DNA of 64,000 bases from Deuterostichococcus epilithicus (GCA_033439295.1 JAVTLE010000023.1:1772530-1836529); one strand, 5' to 3'; positions 36,518 to 52,234 are shown, counted from the first letter of the stretch. The notes: a model not told the origin generated them from the sequence alone. Numbers and translations are program-made.

Positions 36518-39500
36518 TCAGGTTTGACACCGCAAGTGTGAACGGGATGAGGTTGTGGGCTGCAGAAGTAACGGCGCACCCAAGGGCGCAGCGGGCTGTG
36601 CCGGAAGGCTGGCAACTGCTGCAGGCGGCACCGCCTGCAGTGGCAGGCTCGTTGCCGAGCTCGGCAGGGAGCGCACGCCGCTGCCGCCGCGGAGCGGGTC
36701 CACCACCGCGTCGTGCCGCGGCGCCCTACCTGCAGATTTTTTAACAGACCACACAGTTGCTTGCAGGCCTTGAGGCTTTGGTTTCTGCAGTGCCACAAGT
36801 GAAGGATAACAGCCAAAGAAAGCCGCGGGCCAGGCGCGGACTTCGATCAAAAAGCACCAGCACAAGCACAACGCACAAGCACAAGCACATGTGGCAGCTT
36901 GGACTCAGCTCTGCGAACGCAGATCACCGGCAGCGGCGTCATCAGCGTAGGCACCAGAGGAGAGGTAGTGCTCGAAGTCCAGCAGTGACTTCTCGTAGTT
37001 GAGTCGCATGTTGTATGATGCGCTGGTCTGCCCCCGCAGGTCCAGGTCCAGCGACCGGCACACCTCCTGCGTGCAGCCGCCGGCGGAACAGCTGTTAGCA
37101 GTGTAGCATGCATGCGGCCCCCATCCCCAGGCCAAGCCTGCCTAAAACGTCATTCTGGAGTCGCAGCTGGGAGTGCATGACCAGCACCGCCGCACATCAA
37201 AACTCAGTAGCTCAATCTGGTCAGCTCACCAAGGTGTTTAAATGTTTCCAGCCAGGCGGGCGCACCTTCCACAGCTTGGCGCGGCAGACGGCTTCGTAGC
37301 CGCCTCGGTTTTGCACCTCCCAGAACACGCGATGCAGGTCCAGCTCCATCCGCGCAAAGATGATGGGCTTGAATTTCCCTGTTCAAGCAGATTGCAGAAG
37401 CACGCGTCACTGCTGCTGTTGCGGGGACAATGTGACGCTGCATCCACACAGGCATGCACAGGGGCAGCACGCTCGCCCGCAACCAGTCAGGTATGAAGGG
37501 GGCAGGAGAGCGGCAGCGGGGTCTGACGCCGCACCCCGGATGCTGAGCAGGTAGTTGGTCAGCAGCGTAGTGAGCTGCTCCCTGTCGAGCGGCCGGATGG
37601 CGTCCAGCACCTCGGGCGGCACCTCCCCCCCGAAGTCGTCTGGCAGCCGCCGCACCGCCTCGCTCGCCGGCGACGCCGCCGCTGGCGGCTGACCGGCAGA
37701 CAGCGGCGGTGCGGCGCCGGGCGCTCCGGTGAGCGAGGCTGCCGGCAAGCCGGGGGCAGCTGAGCCGGCTGGCGCCGCGGGCTGGCGGGCGGGCCTGCCA
37801 ACACCCTCGTCATCTGACGGCGGCCCATAAAGCCTGGGAAGCGCACAAGCTGCCTTTGGCGTCGGTGGCCGAATTTGCAGGATGCAAAACACACACAAAC
37901 TTGCGATCGCTGTGGGCGCTGCAATGGCTATCATGAAACATACCCACATCTGCATCATGGCCACTCGTGAAGATGAGACACTTGTGGGGATTCCGCCAGG
38001 GAAAAGCCGGTGGGAAAAAGCACCTGCGGCTCTTGGCCCGAGCAGCGCGGGCAGCGCGGGCGGCGGCCTCCTCCTCCTTCCGGCGCGCCGCCTCCCGCAG
38101 CGCCTCCTCCTCAGGGTCCCGCTCTATCTCCCACGGGCTCACCAACTGCGATCCCGAAGCCGCAAGCAGGGTAGGCACATCGCTTGTTCCTTGCGAGCCA
38201 CTATCTACACCACTGCTTTGATGCATCAACAACACTGGCGGCAACACCGATGCAGCAGTGCAAAGGTATGGCACGCAAGTCCTGTGGTCAAAGATGAGAT
38301 GTCCTGCAGCAGTCGCGAGGGGGGGCAGCGGTCACCTGAATGCGCTCCTCGTCGCGCGCGGTGACGTCCCACTCCACGCGCACGCTCTCCCACGGGTCGA
38401 ACGCTGCCAGGTCCTCAAGGGTGGCCAGCCCCGCCGGCGGTGGCGCCCGTGCGCCAAGCACGGTGCCCTTGTAGTACACGCCGCCTGCCACGGACAGCGC
38501 CGAGGGCCCCCTCAGCCTGTCGGTCTTCTCATCCAGGCAGGGGCACAAGCAGCTAGCGGCTGCAAGCAAAAGCCGGGTTGAGTGTGCAGTGCAGTGTTGC
38601 CTCTGCCAATCCTCCGTCGCATGAATGGTCCAGACCACAGGCAGGCAGGTGCACCGGAGCGCTTGGTGGGGCCGGCCTTCTTGCCGCCGAAGTACATGCG
38701 GAAGCGGTTGCCCGGCGCCCAGGCGTGCCGCCGCCCTGCGTCGAAGGCGTCCGCCGGCACCACGTAGTCCGGCAGCCCCCGGTCCAGCTGCACACGGCAG
38801 TGGTCGCTTTTGGAATTTGCGATATGAGACTCACGTCATCAACAAGCAGTAATGTTGGCTGTATGTGTTTTGCCATCCAGAAGAGCAACTCCGACATACG
38901 TCAGCCAACTGCGCTGCAGCGCTGGTAAGATCATGCTGCAGCGCTCTCCTGCATGCATGCAATGCTACATGCATCTCGGGCATGGCGGCTCTTGACTGAG
39001 CAGCACCTGCAGCGGGGCACCCAGCTCCTCGACAGGTAGCTCCAGCGGCGGCCCCAGCCGCGACGGCCGTAGCAGCAGCCAAAGCACCGGCACGGCCACG
39101 TCCGCCAGCTCGCCCACCGCAAGGCTCCTGAACAGGGAGCATCAATGAAGGTTTGATGTGTCTGCTCGTTCCAAGTGGCTGTCGAGGGAACCGCAGCCTG
39201 GTGTGCTAATTGTCATGCAAGATCTGCAGGTCTCCAATCCCCTGCCGAGGCACAGGTCACAGAACGAGTGCCAGCGGCAGTGGCCTGCTTGCGTGTCGCT
39301 GTGACGTGGGCAGGTGCCGCTGGCAAGCCGCACCGGCGGTAGGCGACGGAGGCGACGCGGAAGCGCTCCATCGGGCGCAGCGCCTGCACATGCGCCAGCA
39401 GCCCCTTCCACTGCGCCACCAGCGCCGCGCCCGCCTCGTCCGCCGGCTCCACCTCCTCCAGCTCGGCTGAGCGGGTGCAGCAGATGCATTTATGAGTGTG

Positions 39501-42500
39501 CCATCCAGGGAGAGCAGGCGCAGCTCAAGACACCTCTGGACCGGGTTGCACACATGCGTGCAGTCATCAACGGAGGCAACAGCATCAAGCAGCCTGTCGG
39601 CTACCTCCGACTGCCAGGGGAGCTGCTGCTCACGAAACAACTAGGACGAAGTAAGTCAGCGCGCACTGGCATCGTCAATGGGCGGGATGATAATGGTTGT
39701 GACTGCCGCTGCCGCAGGCTGCCGCTCGGCCGCAGGTGACTGCGACCGCCGGCCGTTGCTGTCGACTGCAGCCTGCTCTGACGCCTGCCGCTGGGTCGGC
39801 TGCAGGGAGCCCGCGGCCTGCAGCGGGGAGGTGGCGACGTAGTGCGCGGCCCGTGCGGCCGCAATGGCTGCGCGCGCCTGCCCGGCGGCGCTGTCTGGCT
39901 GCGGGCGGCGGCCGCGGCGTGGGCCCTCGGGCTGCAGCGGCGCCGGCGCAGTGGAGTGCACCGGTCGCAGCACGCCCAGGCGGCACATGTAGGTGCGCAG
40001 GTGGCGCAGCAGCCCCGAGCGCAGCAGGACCACCTGCGTGCGGCAGGAGCCTCCCAGTGAGGCCATGTGCCGTCATGGGCTATCCGTGGAGACACCGAAT
40101 GACAACAAAAGGGTGCAGGACCTTGCACCCTTGGCGCCTGCACAGGACTACGCATGTTTCGTCAGTAGGACAGTGGCAGAGCATCAGACAGGAGATGAAG
40201 TGAAGGAAGTATGGATCGAAGTCAGAGCTAGCGTGAGCAGCACCTGGTCTCCCGGCCAGGGCAGGAACAGTGGGCAGTGGAGCTGGTCGGCGATGTGGAG
40301 GAAGGGGGTGCGCGACAGCACCACGCCCCCCGTCACCGCCCCGTCCCGCCCCACCTCCTCCTGCAGCCAGCAGCGGGGTCGCATGCTGCGCCAGGTCGCA
40401 ATGTGCAGCTTGGGTCCACTGTCACGACTCCAGCAATATGCAGCAACCAAGCCACAAATCGCCATGCAATCCACCGCGCCCACGGTGGACCCGCCGTCAC
40501 ACGGTCCCCCCGCCACCGCATGTCTGGCGTGGGAGTGCAACCAACAGGGCAGAGCTGGTTCAGGAGCATGCAGCGTGGGGCACCTGCAGAGCGGCTACGT
40601 GCAGCAGCACGGCGCGCATGTCGGGAGCGGCGGCGAGGCTGGCCCGCCACCGCGTCTGCCAGGTGGCCAGCCATGCACCGCTGAGGACGCTCGCCTCCGC
40701 CAGGGAGCCCTCCACGGCGGCGACGGCGCGCGCCATCTCGACCGGACCGCGCGCCGCCGCGATCATCTCCAGCGACACCGCGTGCCGCTGCAGCCATCGC
40801 TGCCCCTGCACCCCAGACCAACGAAAAGGCTCGACCACATCCTTGGTTTCTGTTCCGGTAGTGCAAGCAGAAACTCGGTTTTCCAGAGGTGGAAGTCGGC
40901 ATAGCTGTCGCAGGCGCACTTGCTGCAGGCAAACCCCATTGAACGCTGCAAGGATGCTGCATGTTGATCAGCGGAGTGTGGTCAAGGAGGAGCGGCGCAC
41001 CCGGAACCAGAAGGGCGCGCAGCCGAGCAGGGCGTCGCAGGCGGACAAAATGCGGCCCTCCATGGACGCATGCATCCCCAGCGTCGCCCAGTTGCCCTCG
41101 CCACGCATGAGCTGCGCCGGGGGCAACTTGGGTCCTTTGGCACGTGTGATCGCCAGTGGCAGCATGCAGGGGCACAGCAGTGGGAGTTTGTTGATCGGCA
41201 GCATGTTGATCAAGAGAGCCCAGATCTACTGCGCTGCAACACAAGAACGCACTGCAGCAGCAGCCTAGCCGCTCAAAGGACCAGCGCACCGGTGCCAAGA
41301 TGCTGGTGTAGCCGTCAGGCCGCAGCGCCGCCAGCTGCCCGGTCGACAGCACCGGCAGCGGCTCCGGCTGGCCCTTGGCGCTGAGCACCGCGCCCGCCTG
41401 CAGGCTAACCTGAGCCGCAGGCTGCGGCGGCGGCGGCGCCTNCCCCGGCGGCGGCGCGNGCGCCGGCGGCGCAGGCAGCGAGCGCACGAGCGGGATCGCC
41501 GACAGCGCTTTCAGCAGCCCGCCCTCCCGATCGATGCGGCCGTGCTGCAGCCAGGCCACCACCGCGGCGATGTCCTCGCCTGCATGCGGCATGCGGCAGC
41601 GGCGAGATTCTCGGCAAGCGGAGATCGACAGCAGAGCTGGGACTCCGAGGGCAGCAGCACGCGAGCTTCAGGTGTGGGTCCATGTACTCCTAGTGGCGCT
41701 GCTGCAAAGTTCCTACACGAACCGGTTGACGCTCACCATCGTAGTAGCCCCACGAGGTGCCATTGTCGTACTCGATGTACAGCCGCCAGGCGGCAGCGGC
41801 GCTGCCAAAGGCCCAGTACCGGCGGCGGTGGTAGTCCCACCCCAGCGCCCGCCGCAGGCCCAGCCGCGCACCCTCCCGCCAGCGCACCCAATCCGCCACA
41901 GGGCCTGTCCGCCAATGTGTGCGTCAGCTGAGGGCGGCGCAGCACGGATGTGCCCCACCACAACGAGGTTTGCCCACAGTCATCTGTGAGTAACAGCATT
42001 GCCGAAGTTGCGGCCTTGGGGAACTGCTGCACACCCGAAAAGCCCGGGGCCGGCTGTGTTGGCACGGCTGGAGCAGCGGCAGCGGGTGCTGGGCCTGCTG
42101 GGGCACCGCCAGGCACACTGCCTGGCACGTCGCTGGCGCCTGCGTCCGGTGTGGCACCAGGCGTGGCCGGCTGCACGTCAACGGCCGCTGGCGCCGCCTG
42201 TGAGCATACAGTTTGGGAATCGCGACTTAGTGGGCACTGGCTCCAGGTCATGCAGAGCTCGTGAATATGCTCGAGTGAAGTCGGGTCCACACGCTGGACA
42301 ACATGATGGCATGGAAGTATGGTCGCTTGGACCAACATCCCGGATTGAGTGGATGAGTGTGAGCTGACCTGCGGAGGCATAGCGGGTGGCGGCTTGGGCA
42401 CGCGCGCAGTGGCCATCTCCTCGGCACGGCGCCCCAGCAGGTCGCGCACTTTCTCCCCCGCCAGCGCCAGCGTGGTCAGCCCCGCCAGCGCAGCCACGCG

Positions 42501-45500
42501 CTGAGCTGGCACGATGTCTGTGTAATCACCATACGCCAGCGCCAGCCCCGCCTCCTGTGCATGATGTGTCAGTGGAGTCACGTGAGCTCTTAACGTTGCT
42601 GTGCCTGCTGCCGACAGTGGTGGGACTCGTGAAGACTTTTGAACAGCAGTCGTCACATGCACAGTCTGTGCTAAGAGTGGCTGCCTGTTCTGAAGGAGCG
42701 AAAGAACCTGCGGCAGGTGCCTGCAGCAGAGCAGCGCGCTCGCCCCGCAGACATCGCAACAACAGGCAACCAGAGCCATGACCGACGGCGTGCGCACCCG
42801 GGCCGCGTCCTCCACCCAGCCGAGGGGGGCGGTGAGCAGCGCGGTGCCGCAGCGGCCGGCCCAGGTGCCGGCACCGCTGCCGTCGGGCGAGTGCAGCGCC
42901 GCCTGCAGCCGCAGCGGCTTGTCCTCCTCCACCTTGTCCTGCGCCCTCACAGGGGTGGCCTCCGCCTCAATCAGGGCACCAGCGGAGAGCGTGTCCTCCT
43001 GCTTTCCTTTCGCTGCGGCGGTGACCCACAGCGCGCCGCACGGGCTGTGCCCTCCTAGCTTTCTGGACGTCCCAGATAGAGCGGCGGGGGGAGGCACCCC
43101 AGCAGAGGCGCACCTGGTAGGCGCGCAGCAGGGCGCAGTGCACATCGCGTAGGAGCACGGCGGTCGCAGCGCCTGCCTCGTCGATGACGGGCGGGCCGGC
43201 GGGGTCCGGCGCGGGCAGCGGCCCGCTGCCTGTGAGACACAGAGGAAGCGCATCGAGATGCTGCCATGACTGTGCGTCTGTCAGAACAAGCAAAAAATTC
43301 TGTCGGATGATGCCGGGTCGTCACGGCAGCAGCTTACATCGCGACAGGCAGAGAGCAAGGACAGCCCTGTTGACTTACCAGGGGAGGCTAGAGGCATGGC
43401 CGATGCAGGTGTGGGAAGCGTGACCCCGCTGCCAGCGGTGGCATCCGCGCCGCCCATGGTGCTCGGGGTGGATGCGCCCTCCACCTTAAGCCGAATCTTG
43501 ATGCCCGACGCTTTCAGGCTGTCTGCCTGCAATGTCACAGCTTGACAATTCATAGCCTGGTTTTGAAGTGTGATCGCAGAAATGATCGCTCTGCGGTGTG
43601 CTCTGCACAGTCTGCTTGCAGCGAAGTCGCCACTCGGACTCGGCCATGACCGCACATGGCATTGAACACAGCCCTGTGATTGCTGTTGAATATGAGGGGT
43701 ACCTCTTCTGCGTCGCGCTGGCGGCGCGTGCGAACAGGTGGATCGACTGCTGGGTTTGCTGCGGGCTGCTCCGCTGCGCCTGCGGTCGACGGCTGAGCTG
43801 CAGGCAAGCGGGTGGGGCCTGGCGCCACGGCGGCCTCCAGGCGCCACAGCGGGAAGGGCGCCAGCCCCAGGATGTCGCCAAATGTCTGCAATGAAGTGAC
43901 CATGACTTGGAGGATGCTTAAGGTGCACTGTCCAGCAGGTGCTGTCGACCCGGAAGTGTCCTCGCTACTGTGACTTCGGATGCAGGCGGTGGTCACGGGA
44001 TCTGTCCCCCATGAGTGGCTTGGAAAGGTATGCCAGCGGTCTTGGCATAGCTGACTAAGCAGTCAGGACCTGTGTAAACTCCCACACGACGAGGAGGTCG
44101 CCCAGCAGGTCTGGCAGCAGCCGGAAATCGCGGCGCAGTGGCGGCGGCGGCCCGCGGAGTGTCGATGCGGCCTTCTCCTTGCGTTGTCGCTGGCGCACCG
44201 CCTCTGCGGCAGCCGCCGCCCGCGCCTCCCGTGCCGCCCGCTGCTTCTCGCGCCGCTGAGCGGCCGCATCTGCCCTCTGTTGCTCGGCTGCCTGGCACCA
44301 TATTGCATGCTGGCGGTGAGCAAAGCTTCTGTTGCGTTAAATTTTGTGAGATCCTCAGCACAGCAGAGGGCGTCGGGCCTTTCGGCCTGCAATCACAAGT
44401 GATGGGGCACAAGCAGGCCAAGGTCGAGGCAAGAGCACCTTGGCTCCGGAGTACAGCAGCTCCCCGGGCGGTGTCTTATGCTGCGAGCCCCGCCCCTGGC
44501 CGTCCAGGGTGCCAGACGCCCCGGCGGTGAAGCCGCCTAGGCGCACCTTCAGCCGCGGCGCCTGCGCAACAGAGATGGCTGGCCCTTTCTGGAATCACAT
44601 CCCATACTGTTGATTTGCACAGTGTGCGCGGCAGTCGGCTTGTGTGAAAGAAGCGTCTGTCCATGGGCCGCATAGTACAGCAAGCATGCTGCGAGCCAAC
44701 CTGCGCCTGCTGGTTGGCGTCGCCACCATCGCCACTGCCGCCGCCGCCAAGCCGCACCTTCAGCCGCTTCGATCGAGGCTCTGTGCGCTCCCGGCCATTC
44801 GCCTTAGCTGCAATTGATGCACGTGCAGCAATGTGGGGCCAAGAGATCATGCTCGGGATTGGCGTGGCTGCAGATGGCTGCAAAGAACAGCTACGGTCCA
44901 GCAGGCTGACGTCACAGGCTGTAATAATGAAATCAGCGCAGGCCTCTCTGCGTCTGCACCCGGACTCGAGCCGTCCTTCGCGTTGCCGGGCGACGCCGGC
45001 TCTGCCGCCTGCCGCTTGCGGCTGCTGCGCTCTTCCCTGTCCCGCTCAGCTGCCGGCTCAGCGGCAGCAGGCATAGCACGCTTCGTCCGGCTGGAGCTGC
45101 AGCGCGGATAGTAGCGATTGTGCCTTGCGGTTGCATTTGCGATAACTGCTGCCAGAAATGAGTTGAGCTGGCAGGCGCGCTCGCCATCAAAATGCACATG
45201 TGCCTCGAATAACACGCTGTCTGTCAGAAAGCTGTTGCCCTGCTCCTGCAGGGAAGGTGACAACACTTGGCGTACCTGGGCGTGGAGACGCCAACAGCGG
45301 ACATGTCCCCGCAGGCATCTGCCAGCATGGCGTCAGCTGCCACCGCCGCCTTGGGGTCGCGTCCCTCTGGCGCCATGCGCCGCAGCGTCCGTGCGAAGCT
45401 GTCTGCATACGCCGCGGCGGGGGCCAGCAGCCTGTAGCGAGCGGCAGCGGTCACCACCCACACGCTGGGGGAGTGTGCGGCGGCGCCGCCGCCGCCGCCG

Positions 45501-46828
45501 CCGCTGCCGCCGGAAACCGATATCCAGTCCAGCACATCCTTCACCTCCACGTGAAAGTGCTGGCCTGCAGAGCAAAGGTTGGGTCTTTGGCACCTGGCCG
45601 TCCTTGACTTGACTCCAGTAACAACTGATGTGTATGCGCAGGCACCAAGACCCTTCGGCAGTTTGCGCATGTGCTGCACATCCCGCACAACGCCACTCAA
45701 CTCACCGCTGCGCCTAACGGCGCGGCCGCCGGGCGCGAGCAGCGTGCCACGCAGGGTGAGCGAGGCGCCGCCACGGGAGTCAAGCGCCTCTAGTCCCGTC
45801 AGCTGGCTGCCGCGCTTGCCGCCCGCCAGGCTGAAATTGTCTAGCAGCCGCAGCGGCAGCTCCCCCTTGCCTGCTGCCAACCGCGCAGCATGAGATGTGC
45901 AGGCTGTTGCCGAGAGAGCATGGCGCATGGCTGGTGCCTTCACATGAGCAGCTACAGCAATCAATGCGAGCCACGTAGTGCGCGTTGCAGTTTACTGCCT
46001 GTGCGATCACAGCTCGAGCAATGGCGACCCTGGCCTCCTGGTGCCGCCAGGCGAAGATGACGGACAGCATCCGGCACCTGGCTGGACGGTGAAGCGCGTC
46101 GGGACGTCCTCCTCCGGCTTGCAGCTTGCAGGATCGATCGCTGGCAGTGCCACTGGCAGCTCGTCCGCCGGCGGCTCGGCCCGTTTCTCTGCTGAGGCTG
46201 GGCCGCGAGCGGCGCCTTTCTTAGCACTGGGCGCGTCTGCCTCCTTGCTGCTGGGCCGCTTCGGTGCAGGCAGCGGCTTGGGCTTGGGCCCCTTGAGCCC
46301 CGCCGCCTGCCAGGCTGTGAGGAAGACCTGCCTCGCGTCGTCCGCCAGCTGCCTCGTCTGCATGTCATTCTTATTGTACTCCTCACAGTTGTCAAACACC
46401 CGCAGCCCGTCAGCCAGCACCTCCTCCGCTGCGCTGTAGCTGCTGCGGCGCCAGTTGGAGCGGCGACCAGCCTCGAGCTGCTTGGCGATGCTTCCGAGGT
46501 CGACGGGCTTCTCAATGACTGCACGCAGGGAGACGCAGCGGGCCTGTCAGCGCCAGCACACCATCCCGTGCGGTCGGCATCAGCCGGCGTGATACGTCGC
46601 GCAAGAAGGCAGGGGTACGTCTAGATCCCATACTGGTCCTACAGTAATACTCCCTACAACGTAGAGCTAAAACACAGGCTCACACAAACCTCCTGCACCT
46701 GTGTTGTAATCTGGCAGATCGAAGAGTTCCAGGACTGGCTTGCGGAAGAGCGTGCTCTTCTCGTCCTTCAGAACCTCGAGCACAGCTTCCAGGGCTGCAT
46801 CCAGCGATTCTCTCGCCGCTGCCTGCAT
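36518..46828 (-). CDS. Multidomain chromatin regulator: bromodomain, RFD, DDT, WHIM, Tudor-like, ARID
   Basis: A 10.3 kb gene with about 25 exons. From the N-terminus: a bromodomain (VLELFDLPDYNT spliced in phase to VIEKPVDLGSIAKQL, then FDNCEEYNKND near 46.39 kb); a DNMT1-type replication-foci domain (LPLRLLDNFSLAGG near 45.85 kb; GQHFHVEVKDVLDWISVSGG; VWVVTAAARYRLLAPAAAY); basic/acidic linkers; a DDT domain (LLPDLLGDLLVVWEF near 44.1 kb; TFGDILGLAPFPLWRLE; AVLLRDVHCALLRAYQ near 43.15 kb); WHIM-type helices (ALAGLTTLALAGEKVRDLL; GWDYHRRRYWAFGSAAAAWR near 41.83 kb; later RWLQRHAVSLEMIAAARGPV); a Tudor-like segment (NRFRMYFGGKKAG, VYYKGTVLG, DPWESVRVEWDV, SPWEIERDPEEE near 38.1-38.7 kb); and a C-terminal ARID (LDLHRVFWEVQNRGGYEAV near 37.3 kb; EVCRSLDLDLRGQTSASYNM). 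Splice phases agree at every junction checked from 40.6 kb to the stop, so the ARID part belongs to the same gene. Exons at 44.6-45.2 kb are unresolved, and two ambiguous bases lie near 41.45 kb. DDT-WHIM proteins are ISWI partners. Confidence 0.8.
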
Positions 46829-47347
46829 CTGGGCCCCTCACAGCCGAGGCTTTCCGCAATCTAACTTCACATCTTGCAAGCCTCAGCCCGCTCGCCTCAG
46901 CAGGCGGTCCGTCTCAGCCGCACCGGAGGCGAGATGTGCCTAAATGTTCGATAATACTAGCAGGCTCACCTGTTGAATGCAAAATTTGCACACTGACCCA
47001 TGAATTTGGGTTTCTGCAGGTTTAGTGCAGGCCTGCAGGGGATGCCGAAGAAGGGCTGGGCGTCCCATCCTTTCTCAGCGCTCGTCGCCAGAACAGTCTT
47101 TGTTGACAGCCCACGAACCGACGCACTGCCAGCAGGCTGTTCCATGACCTGGCAGAGGAAGGATCTCAAGGCTCTCTGAATGGCTTGTTTCGATGAAGAA
47201 AAGACTGAGCACTCGAACGCCAGTACATCGTGAGGACGTCTAGATTGACGTGAGAAACGGTCCGGCTTGCTCCAAAACTGGCACACTTGTGGCCTGGGAC
47301 AGCAGCGCGCCCTGCAGACCCACGGCAGACCTACATTTACCCAGCGC
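46829..47347. other. Divergent promoter region, DDT/ARID gene and spastin-like gene
   Basis: 519 bp between two divergent start codons. Upstream exons of either gene cannot be excluded, but none is recognisable. Confidence 0.45.
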
Positions 47348-49979
<2,632 letters not shown>

Positions 49980-50113
49980 GTTCACATGCCTCGGGATTAC
50001 CGGCAGCAGCGCAGTCGCAGTTAAATGTTGGATGGTCAGCAGTCGGTTTGTGGTTCGCGTTGACAGATCGTGTGCGTAAGCAGGCATCAAACAGCCATTT
50101 ATAATCCAGATGT

Positions 50114-51739
50114 CTAAGCGCCATACTTCGGCGCCCGTCCCAGCTTGTACGCCAGCTCAGGCAGCAGCCGCTCCGTCAGGATCGCATTAGCGCCGCCCCG
50201 CCAAACGCACTGCTGCAAGCTGAGCTGGCTGCAGCCGTCCACCCGCACCACTGCTGGCAACCGCTGCACCATCAGGAGCGGCGACGCCAGATCCACCGCC
50301 ACCGCTTCGTCCTTGCACAGCTCGAAGCTCTGCCTTGGCCGCAAGCCGCCGCTTACTGCGCCTGCCGCGCCGCCGCCTGCCTGCTGTGCGCTGGCGCAGC
50401 CCGGGCGCAGCAGCTGCCCTGCTGGCGCAAGCGGCGCGCCGCCGCTACCCAGCACGATCACCAGCAGCAGCTTGTCACGCGCACCAGGCCGCGCATTTAG
50501 CTGCTGCACCAGAGTGTCCAGCCACTCAACGCGGGCGCACCCGTCTGCAAATCGCTCCGCTGGTGCTTCTTCTGGCACACCTGCTGCAATGGGATCGCCT
50601 CCCGGCCTGATGTGCAGCAGGAGCAGGTCCGGAGCCTCATCGTCGTCCTCCCCTGTGGCGGGCGCCTGCTGCCCGCCGTCTTGGTTGTCGAAGCCTGTGA
50701 GGCAGATGCGCACTACGTCGGGCAACAATGTGGAAGGAGGAGTGGGCAAGGCAACCGTCACGACCAGCTGCAGAGCTGCTCGCAGTTTCTCATGATGTGG
50801 CGTGACAGAGTAGTGCCCGTCACCCACCCTAAAGCCCGCATGCCCGAGACCCCAATCCTCCGGAATGTGACACACTCACCCAGCAGGCCAAGCGCAGCCG
50901 CGGCCACGGCGTCCGGCTCAGGCAGGTCGGCGTCACCCGGCGCCGGCTGTCGAAGGCGCTGCCCCGCCAGCAGCTCGCCTAGGTGCATGGTTTCGCGGAA
51001 ACCGGCCCACTCACTCAGCTCGACCGCCGCGCCGTCGCTGGACGCGAATGCCGCGGTGAGGTGCTTGTACCTGGACCAGCGTTGCGGACATGAGAGGAAC
51101 AATCATGATCGCCGAGCTTCCTGGACATGGCTGTGTGACAGTCACAGCTGAAAGTCTGGCAAGGAGGCGGATGGCGGGCTGCGCGGTGTGCATCAGTACA
51201 GAGCTCACCGGCTGGCAAGGTCCTGCGGCATGCTGGCCGCTGTGCGCGCTGCCGCGTCCAGGCTGAACAGCTGCGCCAGCCGGTCCAGCAGCGGCGCCCG
51301 CTTGCTGCCTACAAGCCGCATGGCCCGAGTCCCATCACATCGCCGCTCCTGACAGCTTGTGGCAGGGGAAGTCCTTCAGCTGATCGTTTGGAGCGCACCA
51401 GCGCCTTCAGAAGTGCTTGCGGTACTCATGCAGTCGATGAGCCGCCCCACCTTCTGCAGGCGGCTGCACTGCAAGCAGGCCGCTGCAGCCGTCTCTCGCC
51501 ACGCCGTCCAAGTGGGGATGGTGCGCCCGATCCAGCGACGTGGCAGCGCCCGCAGCATCGGCCACATGCGGCGGCGCCGGCAACAAGATTCCGTCCCCGA
51601 AGACGATGAGGCACTTTGGCGGCGGATCCTGCAGCGCTGCAGAGTGCCGGATTGCCTGTTCGGCCGCGTCCACGCGTCTGGAGGGGTCGACGCAGTCTAG
51701 GCAATCGCAGGGCTCCCTCCTGAAGCGCGGCCGCGGCAT
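50114..51739 (-). CDS. Alkaline-phosphatase-superfamily protein resembling archaeal-type phosphoglycerate mutase
   Basis: The N-terminal exon contains CLIVFGDGILLPAPPHVADA near 51.6 kb, then SLDRAHHPHLDGVARDGCSG. This resembles the opening strand, metal-binding aspartate and the TPNLDxLAxxGxxG block of cofactor-independent phosphoglycerate mutases of archaeal type and plant relatives. Later exons: RAPLLDRLAQLFSLDAAA, HLTAAFASSDGAAVELSEWA with FRETMHLGEL near 51.0 kb, and a long final exon with APDLLLLHIRPGGDPIAAGV, RVEWLDTLVQQLNARP and KLLLVIVLGSGG, the strands expected in the C-terminal half. The usual metal-binding His/Asp clusters (such as HxKxxDxAGHD) are not evident. Start at 51739 and stop at 50114. 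It is a divergent member and may not be a mutase. The assignment rests on pattern memory, not a search. Confidence 0.5.
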
Positions 51740-52234
51740 TGCAAAGCGGCACCGGTGGTCAGGCTGCGGCGCAGGTGCGCTTCCTCGCCCCCGGCACGCT
51801 GTGCAAAACCGGACGCGAAGCGCTTCAGGAGCTTGCGTTTTCTGAGGCTGTCTCTGCTTGCAAAACAGGTATTGCGCTGAACCCGCTGCAGCTGAGTCAA
51901 GTCAGCCTGCAGGGTTTTCACGGCATGACGTATTTTGCACGATTGCACGATTGCACAACTCAATTGCACTCGCGCTCCCAGCAGCCGTTGTCTCACTAGC
52001 ATCTGCTCGCTTTGCTCAGCGCGCTGCTGCGCACCGGTGCACCTGCTGGCCGAGTGTCCGCGCTCTTGGTCACCCACTGCGTTCGGGAAACAGTCGCCTC
52101 TCCACGCCTCTCCGCCGGACAGAGCGAGACAGCAAGCTGCCGGGCCTCCTCCGCTGATATCGTGGCGGCATCACAGCCAGCAGCAGCCGCGGGTTGTACC
52201 CACTTGTATTGTATTGTGTACTCCACTACCCGCC
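51740..52234. other. Divergent promoter region, aPGM-like and UBC7-like genes
   Basis: 495 bp between two divergent start codons. No other feature was recognised. Confidence 0.45.

Noticed and set aside
36518-40080. Treating the ARID part as a separate gene
   Set aside because: Considered because domains change at 40.5 kb, but splice phases join consistently through VLLHVAALQ/EEVGRDG and PWPGDQ/VVLLRSG, and there is no convincing new start codon.
41733-43253. 506-codon continuous minus frame
   Set aside because: Read-through of introns in the DDT/ARID gene. Intervening stretches such as the one near 42.6-42.75 kb have intron composition and good splice borders.
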